From the NCBI RefSeq assembly GCF_036898465.1, contig NZ_JARUMJ010000001.1, positions 4,898,001-4,962,000 on the forward strand: a stretch of 64,000 bases of DNA, given 5' to 3'. The translations under genes and the position numbers were made by a program. Origin of the DNA: Streptomyces sp. B21-105. Its GTDB lineage: Bacteria > Actinomycetota > Actinomycetes > Streptomycetales > Streptomycetaceae. Shown piece by piece: positions 33,460 to 41,897 of this stretch. Positions within the stretch are counted from its first letter, which is position 1, and each line of letters starts with the position of its first letter. The notes beneath the pieces were generated by a model. That model was not told the DNA's origin, searched no databases, and saw nothing but the letters and a program-made list of their open reading frames with translations.

Positions 33460-33864
33460 TCACGCGCGTCGTGTGGCGAGCCGGTACACCAGGTAGGTAA
33501 AGCCGAGGATGGCGTCGACCGCAGCCCATAGGCCGATCATGAGTCCCACGCCGATTGTGGTCCCGACGTCGTCGGCGTCCTTGCACAACTTCAGGTTGTC
33601 GCCCGTCAGCCCCTGGCAATCGTCGGGCGTACCGCTGCCGCTCGCGGCTCCCATGATCACGCCGATCAGAAACAGGATCTGGATGGCTAGGAAGATCCAG
33701 AGGAAGACTCGATGTCGCTTCTTTGGTCGGAGTGCCCCGCTCTCGTGTGGACTGCTTGCCGGTGCTTGCGGCTGTGCTGACCAGTCATCCGGCTGCTTTG
33801 CGGGTGTCTGTGGCTCGCGTGGATCCCACGACTGCGGCTCCTGAGCGCGGTGTTCTCTGCCCAT
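33460..33864 (-). CDS. Two-helix membrane protein with Pro/Gln-rich N-terminus
   Basis: A 134-residue protein: a hydrophilic Pro/Gln-rich N-terminal half, then two membrane segments (VFLWIFLAIQILFLIGVIMGA and IGVGLMIGLWAAVDAILGFTYLVYRL) enclosing a loop with two cysteines (DDCQGLTGDNLKLC). Similar DUF4190/TM2-like proteins are common in Streptomyces elements. GGAGGGC precedes the ATG. The function is unknown. Confidence 0.7.
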   Translation of the reverse strand: MGREHRAQEPQSWDPREPQTPAKQPDDWSAQPQAPASSPHESGALRPKKRHRVFLWIFLAIQILFLIGVIMGAASGSGTPDDCQGLTGDNLKLCKDADDVGTTIGVGLMIGLWAAVDAILGFTYLVYRLATRRA

Positions 33865-33941
33865 GTCCGCCCTCCTCGTGTGGCTGGCTTCATGGTGCGC
33901 TTGCGTTAGCGCGTCCGCTCGTTGACGACCGCCAAGCCACT

Positions 33942-33993
33942 TGACAAGTCAACTTGGCATCCCTAATTTCGAACTTGCTAAGTCAACCTGTCA
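33942..33993 (+). promoter_or_regulatory. Two GntR motifs upstream of the transfer operon
   Basis: AAGTTGACTTGTCA (minus strand, 33942-33955) and AAGTCAACCTGTCA (plus strand, 33980-33993) face each other about 40 bp before the first gene of the transfer block. They match the site in front of the KorSA-like gene. Confidence 0.6.
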
Positions 33994-34030
33994 GGTGATG
34001 GGTTGGTTCATCTCAGAAGGAGAACTCTCA

Positions 34031-34387
34031 GTGCGTGTGATCCGCGTTGACGCCTCGACCGCGACGATCCTGCTCACCGAAGCGCCGGCGCCGAAGGTGC
34101 GCGACCGGCAGACCGGTGAGATCGCCAAGGACGCCGTGAGTGGTGAGGCGCTGATGACCGTCGGCGTCGTCTTCATCGACGAGGGGGACTCGTCGCTCAT
34201 CCAGGTCACCGTTCCCGAAAGCGGTGTGACGGAGGGCCTGACCGTCGGCGCTCCCGTGTCCCTGCCGGGGCTCATCGCCCGGCCGTGGGAGAGCGTGTTC
34301 AACGGCCAGCAGCGGCACGGCATCGCCTACCGCGCTACCGCGATCGCGCCGGGTGCTTTTCCGGTCCCGGTCGCTCAGGCGGGCTGA
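34031..34387 (+). CDS. Conserved AICE protein upstream of traSA
   Basis: A 118-residue protein, probably all-beta (VRVIRVDASTATILLTEAPAPKVRDRQTGEIAKDAVSGEALMTVGVVFIDEGDSSLIQVTVPE). It is a regular member of this position in pSAM2-like elements, with no established function that I can assign. AAGGAG lies 8 nt before the GTG. Its stop is 5 bp before the TraSA start, so they are co-transcribed. Confidence 0.8.
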   Translation: MRVIRVDASTATILLTEAPAPKVRDRQTGEIAKDAVSGEALMTVGVVFIDEGDSSLIQVTVPESGVTEGLTVGAPVSLPGLIARPWESVFNGQQRHGIAYRATAIAPGAFPVPVAQAG

Positions 34388-34392
34388 TCGTC

Positions 34393-35778
34393 GTGACGGA
34401 CCTGATCACGTTGGCCGAGTTGGGCGCACCCCTCGCTGCGATAGGCGGCGCGGCCTACGTCCGGCACGCCAACCCGGCCGCGTACTGGTCCACGGTCGGG
34501 CTGCCGGTTTCGGTGGCCCGACTGCTGGCCTCGTACTCCTCGACCATGGACGCCTGCGGTCTGACCGTCGAGCCGTCCCGGTTGCGGGTGTTGGCCATCA
34601 AGGCGACCAGCCGTCGGGAGATCCGGCCGGTCCCGCCTCGGCGGGGCATCATCCGGCCCACTACGACCGGCCTGCGCGTCCGGCTCCGCCTCGCTCCCGG
34701 CCAGGAACCGGCCGACGTCGCCGCCTCGGCGGAACGACTCCGCCACGCCTGGGGCGTGCACGGCGTGTACGTCAAGGACGTCAAGCCCGGTGTCGTCGAA
34801 TTGCGCCTCATCGGCTTCGACGTCCTGCGCAAGGTGCGCATGCCGCGGCGGACCGAGGGCGGATTCCTCAAAGTGCCGGTGGCCTTGAGGGAGGACGCGA
34901 CCGCGTTCTTACGGGACTACCGCGCTGTGCCGCATGGACTCGTCCTCGGCGCGACGCTGTCGGGCAAGTCCATGTACCTGCGGAACCTCATTGCCGGGCT
35001 CTCGCGGCAGCCTGTCGCCCTGGTCGGCGTCGACTGCAAGCGGGGCGTCGAGCTGGCCCCGTTCGCCTCCCGCTTCACCGCGCTGGCCACCGACCCGGAC
35101 GAGGCGGCCGAGCTGCTGCCCCTCCTGGTCAAGGAAATGGAGGACCGATACGACCTCATCAAGGCCCGGCAGGGCATCGCTCCCGGTACCCGCGACGAGG
35201 AGATCACCTCAGACATCTGGGGCCTGCCTGACAGCGAACGGCCTATCCCCATCGTGCTGTTCGTCGACGAGGTGGCCGAACTCTTCCTCGTCGCGACCCG
35301 CAAGGACGAGGAACGTCGCGACGAGATGGTCACCCACCTCATCCGCCTCGCCCAGCTGGGCCGGGCGGCCGGCATCTACCTGGAGGTCTGCGGGCAGCGC
35401 TTCGGTGCCGAGCTGGGCAAGGGCGCCACCATGCTCCGGGCCCAACTCACCGGCCGCGTCTGCCACCGCGTCAACGACGAAGCGTCGGCCAAGATGGCTT
35501 TGGGGGACATCGCCCCTGAAGCGGTCGACGCCTCCTGCGCCATCGCCGCCGAGCTGCCGGGCCTGGCTGTGGCCGGTGACACCTCCGGCGGCTGGTCCCG
35601 CATCCGCACCCCGTACCTGTCCCTCGCCGCTGCTGCGGCCACCTGCCGCGAAACGGCCCACCTCGCCCCACACGTTCCGGCGCTCATGCCCTTCCGGCCG
35701 TACGTCCCGCCTGTCGCCCTCGACCGCCCCGAACCGGCTCCCGCCGCGCGCCGCGCCTCCGACACACAGGGGGACTGA
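34393..35778 (+). CDS. traSA: FtsK/SpoIIIE-type conjugal DNA translocase (TraSA)
   Basis: A 461-residue protein with an N-terminal membrane-associated region and a FtsK/HerA ATPase core. Walker A is GATLSGKS (186-193), Walker B IVLFVDEVAEL, and IYLEVCGQRFGAELG belongs to the coupling motif region. Streptomyces TraB-class proteins form hexameric pores that move double-stranded DNA between hyphae. The GTG start has only a weak Shine-Dalgarno and probably relies on coupling. Two large neighbouring Spd genes support a transfer role. Confidence 0.92.
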   Translation: MTDLITLAELGAPLAAIGGAAYVRHANPAAYWSTVGLPVSVARLLASYSSTMDACGLTVEPSRLRVLAIKATSRREIRPVPPRRGIIRPTTTGLRVRLRLAPGQEPADVAASAERLRHAWGVHGVYVKDVKPGVVELRLIGFDVLRKVRMPRRTEGGFLKVPVALREDATAFLRDYRAVPHGLVLGATLSGKSMYLRNLIAGLSRQPVALVGVDCKRGVELAPFASRFTALATDPDEAAELLPLLVKEMEDRYDLIKARQGIAPGTRDEEITSDIWGLPDSERPIPIVLFVDEVAELFLVATRKDEERRDEMVTHLIRLAQLGRAAGIYLEVCGQRFGAELGKGATMLRAQLTGRVCHRVNDEASAKMALGDIAPEAVDASCAIAAELPGLAVAGDTSGGWSRIRTPYLSLAAAAATCRETAHLAPHVPALMPFRPYVPPVALDRPEPAPAARRASDTQGD

Positions 35779-35781
35779 TCG

Positions 35782-36411
35782 ATGCGCACCCCCAGCATCC
35801 GCATCGACCCCATCCTCATTCAAGCGGCCATCGCTGCCGCGCTCTCCTTCGCCCACCTGCACGACCTCGCTGCGGCGGCCGGGCAGGACGGTTGGAAGGC
35901 GTGGGCCTATCCGATCAGCGTTGACCTGCTCCTCGTTGCGGCCTGGCGGCGGCTGCGCTTTGGTACGGCGAAAGCCGCCGGCTGGTGCTGGTTCGTCGTC
36001 GCTTTGGCCGCGTCGCTGGGCGCGAACGTCGCCACCGCCGGCCTGCTCGACCTCGGCGACGTCCCGGCCTGGCTGCGCATCCTCGTCGCCGGATGGCCCG
36101 CCGTCGCCTTCCTCGGCGGAACACTCCTCGCGCACGGCACCCCGGACCGCGACGAGGCGCCGGTGTCGGACCAGGACGAGACACCCGCCACGCCCGTCAC
36201 GACGACCGCCCCTGAGCTGCCCGCCGCCGCTCCACAGCCGGCCGCACCGCCCACCGCCGCCCCCGTCCCGCCCGCGCTCGTCGCCCTCGCCCGCAAGGTC
36301 GCCGACGACCACCGCACCCGGACCGGGACGGACATCGACACCCCGACCCTTCGCACCCGCCTCGGCGTTCCGCTCCCGCTCGCCGAAGCCATCGCAGCCC
36401 AACTCACCTGA
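35782..36411 (+). CDS. DUF2637 / SpdB-type spread protein
   Basis: A 209-residue membrane protein. About four hydrophobic segments occupy residues 10-120 (IQAAIAAALSFAHLHDLAAAAG, WAYPISVDLLLVAAWRRLR, GWCWFVVALAASLGANVATAGL, LRILVAGWPAVAFLGGTLLA), followed by a Pro/Ala linker and a C-terminal helical segment (LARKVADDHRTRTGTDIDTPTLRTRLGVPLPLAEAIAAQL). SpdB proteins aid intramycelial plasmid spread with TraB. The ATG starts 4 bp after the traSA stop. Confidence 0.87.
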   Translation: MRTPSIRIDPILIQAAIAAALSFAHLHDLAAAAGQDGWKAWAYPISVDLLLVAAWRRLRFGTAKAAGWCWFVVALAASLGANVATAGLLDLGDVPAWLRILVAGWPAVAFLGGTLLAHGTPDRDEAPVSDQDETPATPVTTTAPELPAAAPQPAAPPTAAPVPPALVALARKVADDHRTRTGTDIDTPTLRTRLGVPLPLAEAIAAQLT

Positions 36412-36430
36412 TCTCGGAGGACTTTCCACC

Positions 36431-36631
36431 TTGCGCCCGTCCACGCTCCGCACGCTCAACCGCGCCGCCGAGCTGACCCGTCAGAACCGCCTCACCGAAG
36501 CAATGCTCATCGCCGAACCCGTGATCCTCACCGCCGACGAGTACGAGGGCGCAGAGATCCGGCGCTGGCTGCTCGACCACGTCGCCGACTTCACCGGCGA
36601 GAACCACGACGAACCGAAGGAGCTGCCCTGA
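36431..36631 (+). CDS. Small conserved AICE protein
   Basis: A 66-residue helical protein (STLRTLNRAAELTRQNRLTEAMLIAEPVILTADEYEGAEIRRWLLDHVADFTGE). It starts at TTG with GGAGG 10 nt upstream; there is no closer ATG or GTG. Its TGA overlaps the ATG of the next gene by one base. It is regularly found between spdB and the small spd genes of these elements. The function is unknown. Confidence 0.72.
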   Translation: MRPSTLRTLNRAAELTRQNRLTEAMLIAEPVILTADEYEGAEIRRWLLDHVADFTGENHDEPKELP

Positions 36632-36822
36632 TGCCCGCCAACCGCCGCTTCCGCCGAGTCGTCCGCATCGGACCCGTCCAGGTCGGCACCGCCTATGACG
36701 GCCGCGGCCGCGAGAAGCACACCGTCGTCTGCACCGCCCCGCGCTGCGGCTTCTCCAACGACTTGGACACCCGCGCCGCCGCCGAGCTCGCCGCCCGCAC
36801 CCATCGCTGCCGCGTCCGCTGA
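36631..36822 (+). CDS. Mobile element transfer protein (small, Cys-containing)
   Basis: A 63-residue basic protein (RFRRVVRIGPVQVGTAYDGRGREKHTVVCTAPRCGFSNDLDTRAAAELAARTHRCR). It has Cys-x5-Cys and His-x-Cys positions that could form a small zinc site. This is the short protein usually called a mobile element transfer protein in Streptomyces elements. Its start overlaps the preceding stop (TGATG). Confidence 0.85.
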   Translation: MPANRRFRRVVRIGPVQVGTAYDGRGREKHTVVCTAPRCGFSNDLDTRAAAELAARTHRCRVR

Positions 36823-36832
36823 GGAGACCCCT

Positions 36833-37027
36833 GTGACCGTCTCGCTCCCGCTCGTCTTCGTCCTGGGCGTCATCGCCTGGGCCGCGATCAAATTCCTCGG
36901 CGTGCGCATGTGGGTCGCCGTCGTGATCGCCCTGTTCGGCTTCTGGCTCTCCCATACCTTCCTCGCCCCCGCCATCGAGTCCGGCACCCGCTCCGGGGTC
37001 GGCGTCGTCAACGGCGACAACCGCTGA
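36833..37027 (+). CDS. Small Spd-like membrane protein
   Basis: A 64-residue membrane protein with two helices (LPLVFVLGVIAWAAIKFLGV and MWVAVVIALFGFWLSHTFLA). GAGGAG lies about 7 nt before the GTG. It is part of the compact spd cluster, probably helping TraSA-dependent spread. The assignment is from position and topology. Confidence 0.75.
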   Translation: MTVSLPLVFVLGVIAWAAIKFLGVRMWVAVVIALFGFWLSHTFLAPAIESGTRSGVGVVNGDNR

Positions 37028-37041
37028 AAGGGAGCTCCGCC

Positions 37042-37293
37042 ATGTTCCGTCCCAAGCTGCCCGACGTCCCCACTCCGCCGCCGACCCTCATCCCGCAGCA
37101 GCACCACCAGCACAACCCGGCTCCGACCTCCGCCGGCCGCTCGCTCAGCCCCTACGCGGGCCCGGTCGCCGCCGTCCTCGTCGGCGGAGTCGTCCTCACC
37201 GCGCTCCTGGCGGCCGTCGCCATCACGGCCATCTCCGTGGCCATCGCCGCCGTGGTCCTGCGCTCCCTGCTCAACAACGCCAGCAGGCGCTGA
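37042..37293 (+). CDS. SpdD-like protein
   Basis: An 83-residue protein: a Pro/Gln/His-rich N-terminus (PDVPTPPPTLIPQQHHQHNPAP) and one or two C-terminal membrane helices (VAAVLVGGVVLTALLAAVAITAISVAIAAVVL). This is the form of SpdD proteins of pSAM2/SLP1-type elements. AAAGGGAG precedes the ATG by about 6 nt. Confidence 0.8.
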   Translation: MFRPKLPDVPTPPPTLIPQQHHQHNPAPTSAGRSLSPYAGPVAAVLVGGVVLTALLAAVAITAISVAIAAVVLRSLLNNASRR

Positions 37294-37423
37294 CCGGCCG
37301 CCGGGGCGGCAAACGCCGCCAAGCATCCCGCCGCCCCGGGGCCGTCCCTCCCAACCGCAGAAACAGCCGAAAGGAACCACCATCATCACCCGGCAGACTC
37401 CGCCCCCGCTGGCGGAACTCTCC

Positions 37424-38737
37424 ATGCTGGCCTCTCTCGGCACCATGCCCGAGCTGGCCCGCCAACTCTCCGGCCTGGGTGGCTGCACCCATCCCGTCCG
37501 TCTCGACGGCCACCGCACCGAATACGCCGTCGACACGGCAACCGGCGAGATCGGCCGAACCCTGCACCACCTCGACTCGACCGCCCTGCCGGCCGGCCAA
37601 CTCCTCGTCCGCTGCAACAACCGCCGTGCGACCCGCTGCCCGGCCTGCGCCGAGACCTACCGCCGCGACACCTACCACCTGATCACCGCCGGACTCCACG
37701 GCGGCAAAGGCACCTCGGACCAGGTCGCCACACACCCACGCGTCTTCGCCACCTTCACCGCCCCCAGCTTCGGCCCAGTCCACAACCGCCGCACCGACGG
37801 ACGCCCCTGCCGCTGCGGCGCCCGGCACGACGAGAACGACGGCGCGCTCGGCACACCCCTCGACCCGGACCGCTACGACTACGAAGCGGCCGTCCTCTGG
37901 AACGCCCACGCCGGGCACCTCTGGCGGCGCTTCTCCATCTACCTCCGCCGGGAGATCGCCAAGCGCGCCGGCCTCACCCAACGCACCTTCCGCGACCATG
38001 CACGCATCTCCTTCGCCAAGGTCGCCGAGTACCAGAAACGCGGTGCCGTGCACTTCCACGCGGTCATCCGCATCGACGGCCCGGAAGGCGGCGACACCCC
38101 ACCACCCACCTGGGCGACGGCGGAACTCCTGACGGACGCCGTCCAGGCCGCAGCCACTGCCGCCCGCGTCGACGGTCCGACCATCGACGGACGCGCACAC
38201 ACCTTCGCCTTCGGCCGCCAACTCGACGTCCGCACGATCCGATCCGCCGACTTCGACCACGGTCAGGAGCTCACCGAACGAGCCGTCGCCGCCTACATCG
38301 CCAAGTACGCCACCAAAGGCGCTGAGACGGCGACCGGCACCCTCGATCGCCCGCTCAAGTTCCTCGCCGAGCTCGCCCAGGTCCGCATCTCCGACCACGC
38401 CCGACGCATGATCCGCGTCGCGTGGACCCTCGGCGCACGTCCCGATCTCACCGAGCTCCGCCTGCGCGCCTGGGCCCACATGCTCGGCTTCCGCGGCCAC
38501 TTCTCCACCAAGTCCCGCCGCTACTCCACCACCCTCGGCGCACTCCGCGACGCCCGCGCTGAATGGCGCCGCGCCCAAGTCGCTGCGGCCGTCGAGGCAG
38601 AGCCGATGGAGCCGACGGAAACCACCCTCGTCCTCTCGCACTGGGTCTTCGCCGGAACGGGCCTCTCCCGCGCCGAAGCCTGGCTATCCGCATCCCTCGA
38701 ACCCGCCCCCGGAACGGAAGGAGAGCCCACCCGATGA
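37424..38737 (+). CDS. repSA: RepSA-type replication initiator
   Basis: A protein of at least 437 residues. It has a zinc-ribbon-like N-terminus (RCNNRRATRCPACAETYRRD), HPRVFATFTAPSFGPVH, a CRCGARH segment and the HUH motif in GAVHFHAVIRIDG; a later Tyr in YIAKYATKGA may be the nicking residue. It would nick the element's double-strand origin for rolling-circle replication after excision. The first canonical ATG is used here, but AAGGA at 37371 is better placed for an ATC codon at 37382 or 37385, which would add MITRQTPPPLAELS-like residues. Confidence 0.87.
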   Translation: MLASLGTMPELARQLSGLGGCTHPVRLDGHRTEYAVDTATGEIGRTLHHLDSTALPAGQLLVRCNNRRATRCPACAETYRRDTYHLITAGLHGGKGTSDQVATHPRVFATFTAPSFGPVHNRRTDGRPCRCGARHDENDGALGTPLDPDRYDYEAAVLWNAHAGHLWRRFSIYLRREIAKRAGLTQRTFRDHARISFAKVAEYQKRGAVHFHAVIRIDGPEGGDTPPPTWATAELLTDAVQAAATAARVDGPTIDGRAHTFAFGRQLDVRTIRSADFDHGQELTERAVAAYIAKYATKGAETATGTLDRPLKFLAELAQVRISDHARRMIRVAWTLGARPDLTELRLRAWAHMLGFRGHFSTKSRRYSTTLGALRDARAEWRRAQVAAAVEAEPMEPTETTLVLSHWVFAGTGLSRAEAWLSASLEPAPGTEGEPTR

Positions 38738-38946
38738 CCGACCGCTACCTGTCCGTCGACCAGGTCGCCGAGCTGCTCGGCACGACCGCCCGCTTCCCTC
38801 GGCGGCTGATCGAGGAGCGGCGCATCCGGTACGTGAAGGTCGGCCGGCACGTCCGCATCCCCGAGAGCGCGGTCGAGGAGTTCATCCGGTCCCGCACCGT
38901 CGAGCCGATCCGGCTTCGTCGCACTGTCATTCGGAGGGCTGCCTGA
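38734..38946 (+). CDS. xis: Excisionase (helix-turn-helix)
   Basis: A 70-residue protein with LSVDQVAELLGTTARFPRRLIEERRIRYVKVGRHVRIPESAVEEFI, closely similar to the excisionase at 16180. The ATG overlaps the RepSA stop (ATGA) and the TGA overlaps the integrase ATG. Rep-Xis-Int coupling means excision and replication functions are made together. Confidence 0.9.
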   Translation: MTDRYLSVDQVAELLGTTARFPRRLIEERRIRYVKVGRHVRIPESAVEEFIRSRTVEPIRLRRTVIRRAA

Positions 38947-40121
38947 TGGCCAACAAGAAGGGGAGGCGTCGCCGCTTCGGTGCGGTGCGCCAGTACCGGT
39001 CTGGCAAGTGGACGGCCTCGTACCTCGGGCCCGACGGTGAGCGCATCCGTGCGGAAGAGACCTTCGCTACCAAGAAGGACGCGGAGATCTGGCTGTCCCA
39101 GGTTGAGGCTGACCTCAGCCGCGGGGATTGGCGCGCTCCCGACGCTGGTGCGGTCAACTTCCGGATCTACGCCGAGAAGTGGGTCGAGGAACGGGAGTTG
39201 GCTATTCGCTCCGTCGATCTATACGAAGATCTGTTCCGGCTCCACATCTTTCCGACGTTCGGGACCCTCGACCTGGACGAGATCACGGCTCCTCGTGTCC
39301 GGGAGTGGCGTGCTGAACGCCTGCGCACCACGGGCGCGAAGACCACGGTCGCCAAGGCGTACAGGCTCGTGAAAAGCATCATGGAAACCGCCGTCGACGA
39401 CGAACTGATCAGCCGCAATCCCTGCCGCATCAAGGGCGCGGGTAAGGAGTCGGCTGCCGAGCGTCGTATCGCTACCGTGGCCCAGGTCGATGCCCTCGCC
39501 GAAGCGATCGGTATCCGTTGGCGGCTCATGGTCTACCTCGGCGCCTACGGCCCGATGCGCCCCGAGGAGCTGGCCGGCCTGCGCCGCCGGGACGTCGACC
39601 CCGACGACATGGTGATCCGCGTCCGAGTCGCCGAACCCGAGCGGACCAACGGCAAACGCGCCCCTGGCGAGACCAAGTCCGGCGCAGGGGTCCGGGCCGT
39701 CGTACTCCCCACCTTCCTGCACAAAGAGGTGAAGCAACACCTCGCCTGGTTCGCCGAGAAGGGGCCTGACGGCCTGGTCTTCGTCGGTGAGAAAGGGGCT
39801 CCCTTCCGGCGCACCTCCTTCGGCCGCAAGTGGCGGCGCGCCCGCACCGCCGCCGGTCTCCCGGACGGATTCCGCTTCTACGACCTTCGTCACACCGGGC
39901 ACACGCTCTCGACTCGTTCGGGCGCCACCCTGAAGGACACGATGGTCCGCGCCGGCCAGTCCTCCGAGAAAGCGGCGCTGATCTACCAGCACTCCGACGA
40001 GGAGCGGCAGCGGGACCTCGCGGCCGGGCTCGACGACCTGGTCCGCGCCGAGCGTGCGAAGCACCACAAGGGCAAGGATCACGACCCCGCGCACCACGAC
40101 GAGAAGGCCACGGGCAGCTAG
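38946..40121 (+). CDS. int: Site-specific tyrosine integrase of the AICE
   Basis: A 391-residue tyrosine recombinase with an AP2-like arm-binding region (SYLGPDGERIRAEETFATK), a core-binding domain, the first catalytic Arg in GPMRPEELAGL, FYDLRHTGHT and the nucleophile Tyr in LIYQHSD. It lies 1.8 kb from the attachment site; without the IS630-type insertion it would be about 100 bp away, the normal spacing. The insertion is at the stop codon: TA is the duplicated target and the final G of TAG is the first base of the element, so the stop is preserved. Confidence 0.94.
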   Translation: MANKKGRRRRFGAVRQYRSGKWTASYLGPDGERIRAEETFATKKDAEIWLSQVEADLSRGDWRAPDAGAVNFRIYAEKWVEERELAIRSVDLYEDLFRLHIFPTFGTLDLDEITAPRVREWRAERLRTTGAKTTVAKAYRLVKSIMETAVDDELISRNPCRIKGAGKESAAERRIATVAQVDALAEAIGIRWRLMVYLGAYGPMRPEELAGLRRRDVDPDDMVIRVRVAEPERTNGKRAPGETKSGAGVRAVVLPTFLHKEVKQHLAWFAEKGPDGLVFVGEKGAPFRRTSFGRKWRRARTAAGLPDGFRFYDLRHTGHTLSTRSGATLKDTMVRAGQSSEKAALIYQHSDEERQRDLAAGLDDLVRAERAKHHKGKDHDPAHHDEKATGS

Positions 40122-40166
40122 TGCTGTGACCGGATTGGTTCACCGGGTTGGCGGTACTGTCCGCGC

Positions 40167-40577
40167 ATGAATCAGCTCCCCTGCACTTTGGAAGCCCTCG
40201 TTGTGCGCACCGACTTCTCGGCAGACGGTGCGTGGGACGCTCTGCGTTCGTCGCTGTTCTCGCCCAGCAAGGACGGTTTCTTGGCCAACGTCGCAGTCGT
40301 CGATGACCGGATGTACGGGGGTTTGACATCCAACCAGGCCCTCGACCTGATCCCCGCGGCGTACCAGCATCCGCTTCTTGTCTTAGCGGACTCTGTAGCC
40401 CTCGCCTCGACTGAACGGCCACTCCTCGTGCTGGACCTGCAGGGTGAGCGTGGGCGTGGTGTCCGCGTTGTGGCAGCCCAGCTGTGGAGCATTGAGAACA
40501 ACCTCTCGGGCGCGAACATGGACTTCGAGGAGTTCGCCGGCGCCGTCGACGAGGACGGCGTCTTCCGAGGTTTCTGA
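40167..40577 (+). CDS. DUF6924 protein carried by the transposon
   Basis: A 136-residue protein with the family features: LEALVVRTDFSADGAWDAL at the start, a central VDDRMYGGLTSNQALDLIP, and NNLSGANMDFEEFAGAVDEDGVFRGF at the end. The function is unknown; relatives are scattered in Streptomyces as small stand-alone proteins. It lies between the left terminal repeat and the transposase gene, which it faces tail to tail, so it travels with the element. An apparently specific promoter is not obvious. Confidence 0.82.
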   Translation: MNQLPCTLEALVVRTDFSADGAWDALRSSLFSPSKDGFLANVAVVDDRMYGGLTSNQALDLIPAAYQHPLLVLADSVALASTERPLLVLDLQGERGRGVRVVAAQLWSIENNLSGANMDFEEFAGAVDEDGVFRGF

Positions 40578-40598
40578 GTCACTGGCCGTGGGGCGGTT

Positions 40599-41720
40599 TT
40601 AGGCTGCGGACGCGCTGGGGCGCCCGCCCCAGCGGATGCCCTTCTCGCTGCGGCTGCGGGCGCGTTCCTTGCGTTCTGCGGCCAGGACGTCGCGGTGGCG
40701 GGCGTTGGCGTTGCGCCAGCGCAGGTAGGCGTGCAGGGCCCGTGTCTGCACGGTGTGGTTGGGGTGGTGGGAGTTGGCGATGGTGAACTGCCGCAGTGGT
40801 CCGAAGTGAGCTTCGATCGGGTTGGCCCAGGAGGCGTAGGTCGGGGTGAAGCACAGTTCGACCTTGTGGTTCCTGGCCCAGCGGCGGATGTCGGCGCCTT
40901 TGTGGGCGGACAGGTTGTCCAGGATCACGTAGATCGGGGCGCCGTCGGGCCGGGCGGCGCGGATCGACTTCAGTGCGGCCAGCGTGTTGGCGGCGCCCTT
41001 CCTGCGGCGGTTGACGCCCCACAGGGTGTCGTCGCCGACCGAGTAGCAGCCGTGGAAGTACCGCACACCGTGGGTGCGATGGTAGGTGGCCGGCACCCGG
41101 TCGGGTCTGGTCTGCGTGGCCCAGCAGCTGCCGCCGGTGGGTCGGATCCCGAGGGGGCCGAACTCGTCGAAGGCGAAGACCCGGTCCGGGAAGCGGTCAA
41201 GGACCTCCTCGATCCGGTCTAGCTTCCCCTCGCGCTCGGGGTCGGGGGATTCCTTCCATGTTTTGGTGCGCTGGAAGGTGACACCGCGGCGGGCGAGCAG
41301 GCCGCGTAACGCCTCACGGCCGATGCGAATCACCCGGCCGTGGACTTTCCGCAGGTAGGCGACGAGCTTGCGCAGCGACCAGCGGGTGAAAGGCTGGCCG
41401 AGTTTGGTGGGGCGGGTGATGGCCGTCTGGATGACGAAGTCCTCGTCGTCACGACTGAGCAGGCGGGGACGGCCTCCCGCCCACCGAGGGTCCAGACAGG
41501 CCAGGCCGATCTCGTTGAAGCGGTGGATCACATTTCGGACAGTGTCTTCGTCGGCCTGCACCAGCTGGGCGATCACCGGCACCCGGTTCCCGCCGGCCGA
41601 GGCCAGCAGCATCATCGCGCGCCGATAGCGCACCGAGTTGGTGCTGCCCCGACGAACGATCTGCTGCAGCTTCTGCCCTTCCTGGTCGGTCAGTCTGCGC
41701 ACACGGACAGGCTCGGCCAC
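40599..41720 (-). CDS. IS630-family transposase
   Basis: A 373-residue transposase. N-terminal helix-turn-helix domains (RYRRAMMLLASAGGNRVPVIAQLVQADEDTVRNVIHRFNEIGLACL) precede the DDE catalytic domain with FAFDEFGPLGI, YVILDNLSAHKG and SWANPIEAHFGPLRQF, and a basic tail. All three acidic residues are present. A GTG with GGAGG 4 nt upstream is used; an in-frame GTG at 41774 would add 18 residues. Confidence 0.92.
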   Translation of the reverse strand: MAEPVRVRRLTDQEGQKLQQIVRRGSTNSVRYRRAMMLLASAGGNRVPVIAQLVQADEDTVRNVIHRFNEIGLACLDPRWAGGRPRLLSRDDEDFVIQTAITRPTKLGQPFTRWSLRKLVAYLRKVHGRVIRIGREALRGLLARRGVTFQRTKTWKESPDPEREGKLDRIEEVLDRFPDRVFAFDEFGPLGIRPTGGSCWATQTRPDRVPATYHRTHGVRYFHGCYSVGDDTLWGVNRRRKGAANTLAALKSIRAARPDGAPIYVILDNLSAHKGADIRRWARNHKVELCFTPTYASWANPIEAHFGPLRQFTIANSHHPNHTVQTRALHAYLRWRNANARHRDVLAAERKERARSRSEKGIRWGGRPSASAA

Positions 41721-41865
41721 CGCGCCTCCAGCGGTCGGATCGGACGTCACTCCACATCCAACCGCCACGACCACCGACCCGGCGAACCTATGCGGTCAGA
41801 GCACTAGCTGCGCCCTTATGGTGCGGATGTGGTGCGCGCCCCGCTAGCCGGTCTAGACAACAAAG

Positions 41866-41892
41866 AACCCCCGGGTCGTCGACCTGGGGGTT
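41866..41892 (-). terminator. Terminator of tRNA-Gly
   Basis: AACCCCCGGGTCG and CGACCTGGGGGTT form a 13-bp stem with one mismatch immediately beyond the tRNA 3' end; on the minus strand a TTCTTTG tract follows. Equivalent hairpins accompany the two upstream att copies. Confidence 0.75.
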
Positions 41893-41897
41893 TCGTG

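Larger units (their letters stand above)
40121..41804. mobile_element. IS630-type transposon with a DUF6924 passenger gene
   Basis: The ends GTGCTGTGACCGGATTGGTT (left) and GTGCTCTGACCGCATAGGTT (right, inverted) continue as an inverted repeat of about 38 bp with about 80% identity. TA dinucleotides at 40119-40120 and 41805-41806 are the target duplication expected for IS630/Tc1. A transposase fills the right part and a separate gene the left part. Confidence 0.85.
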
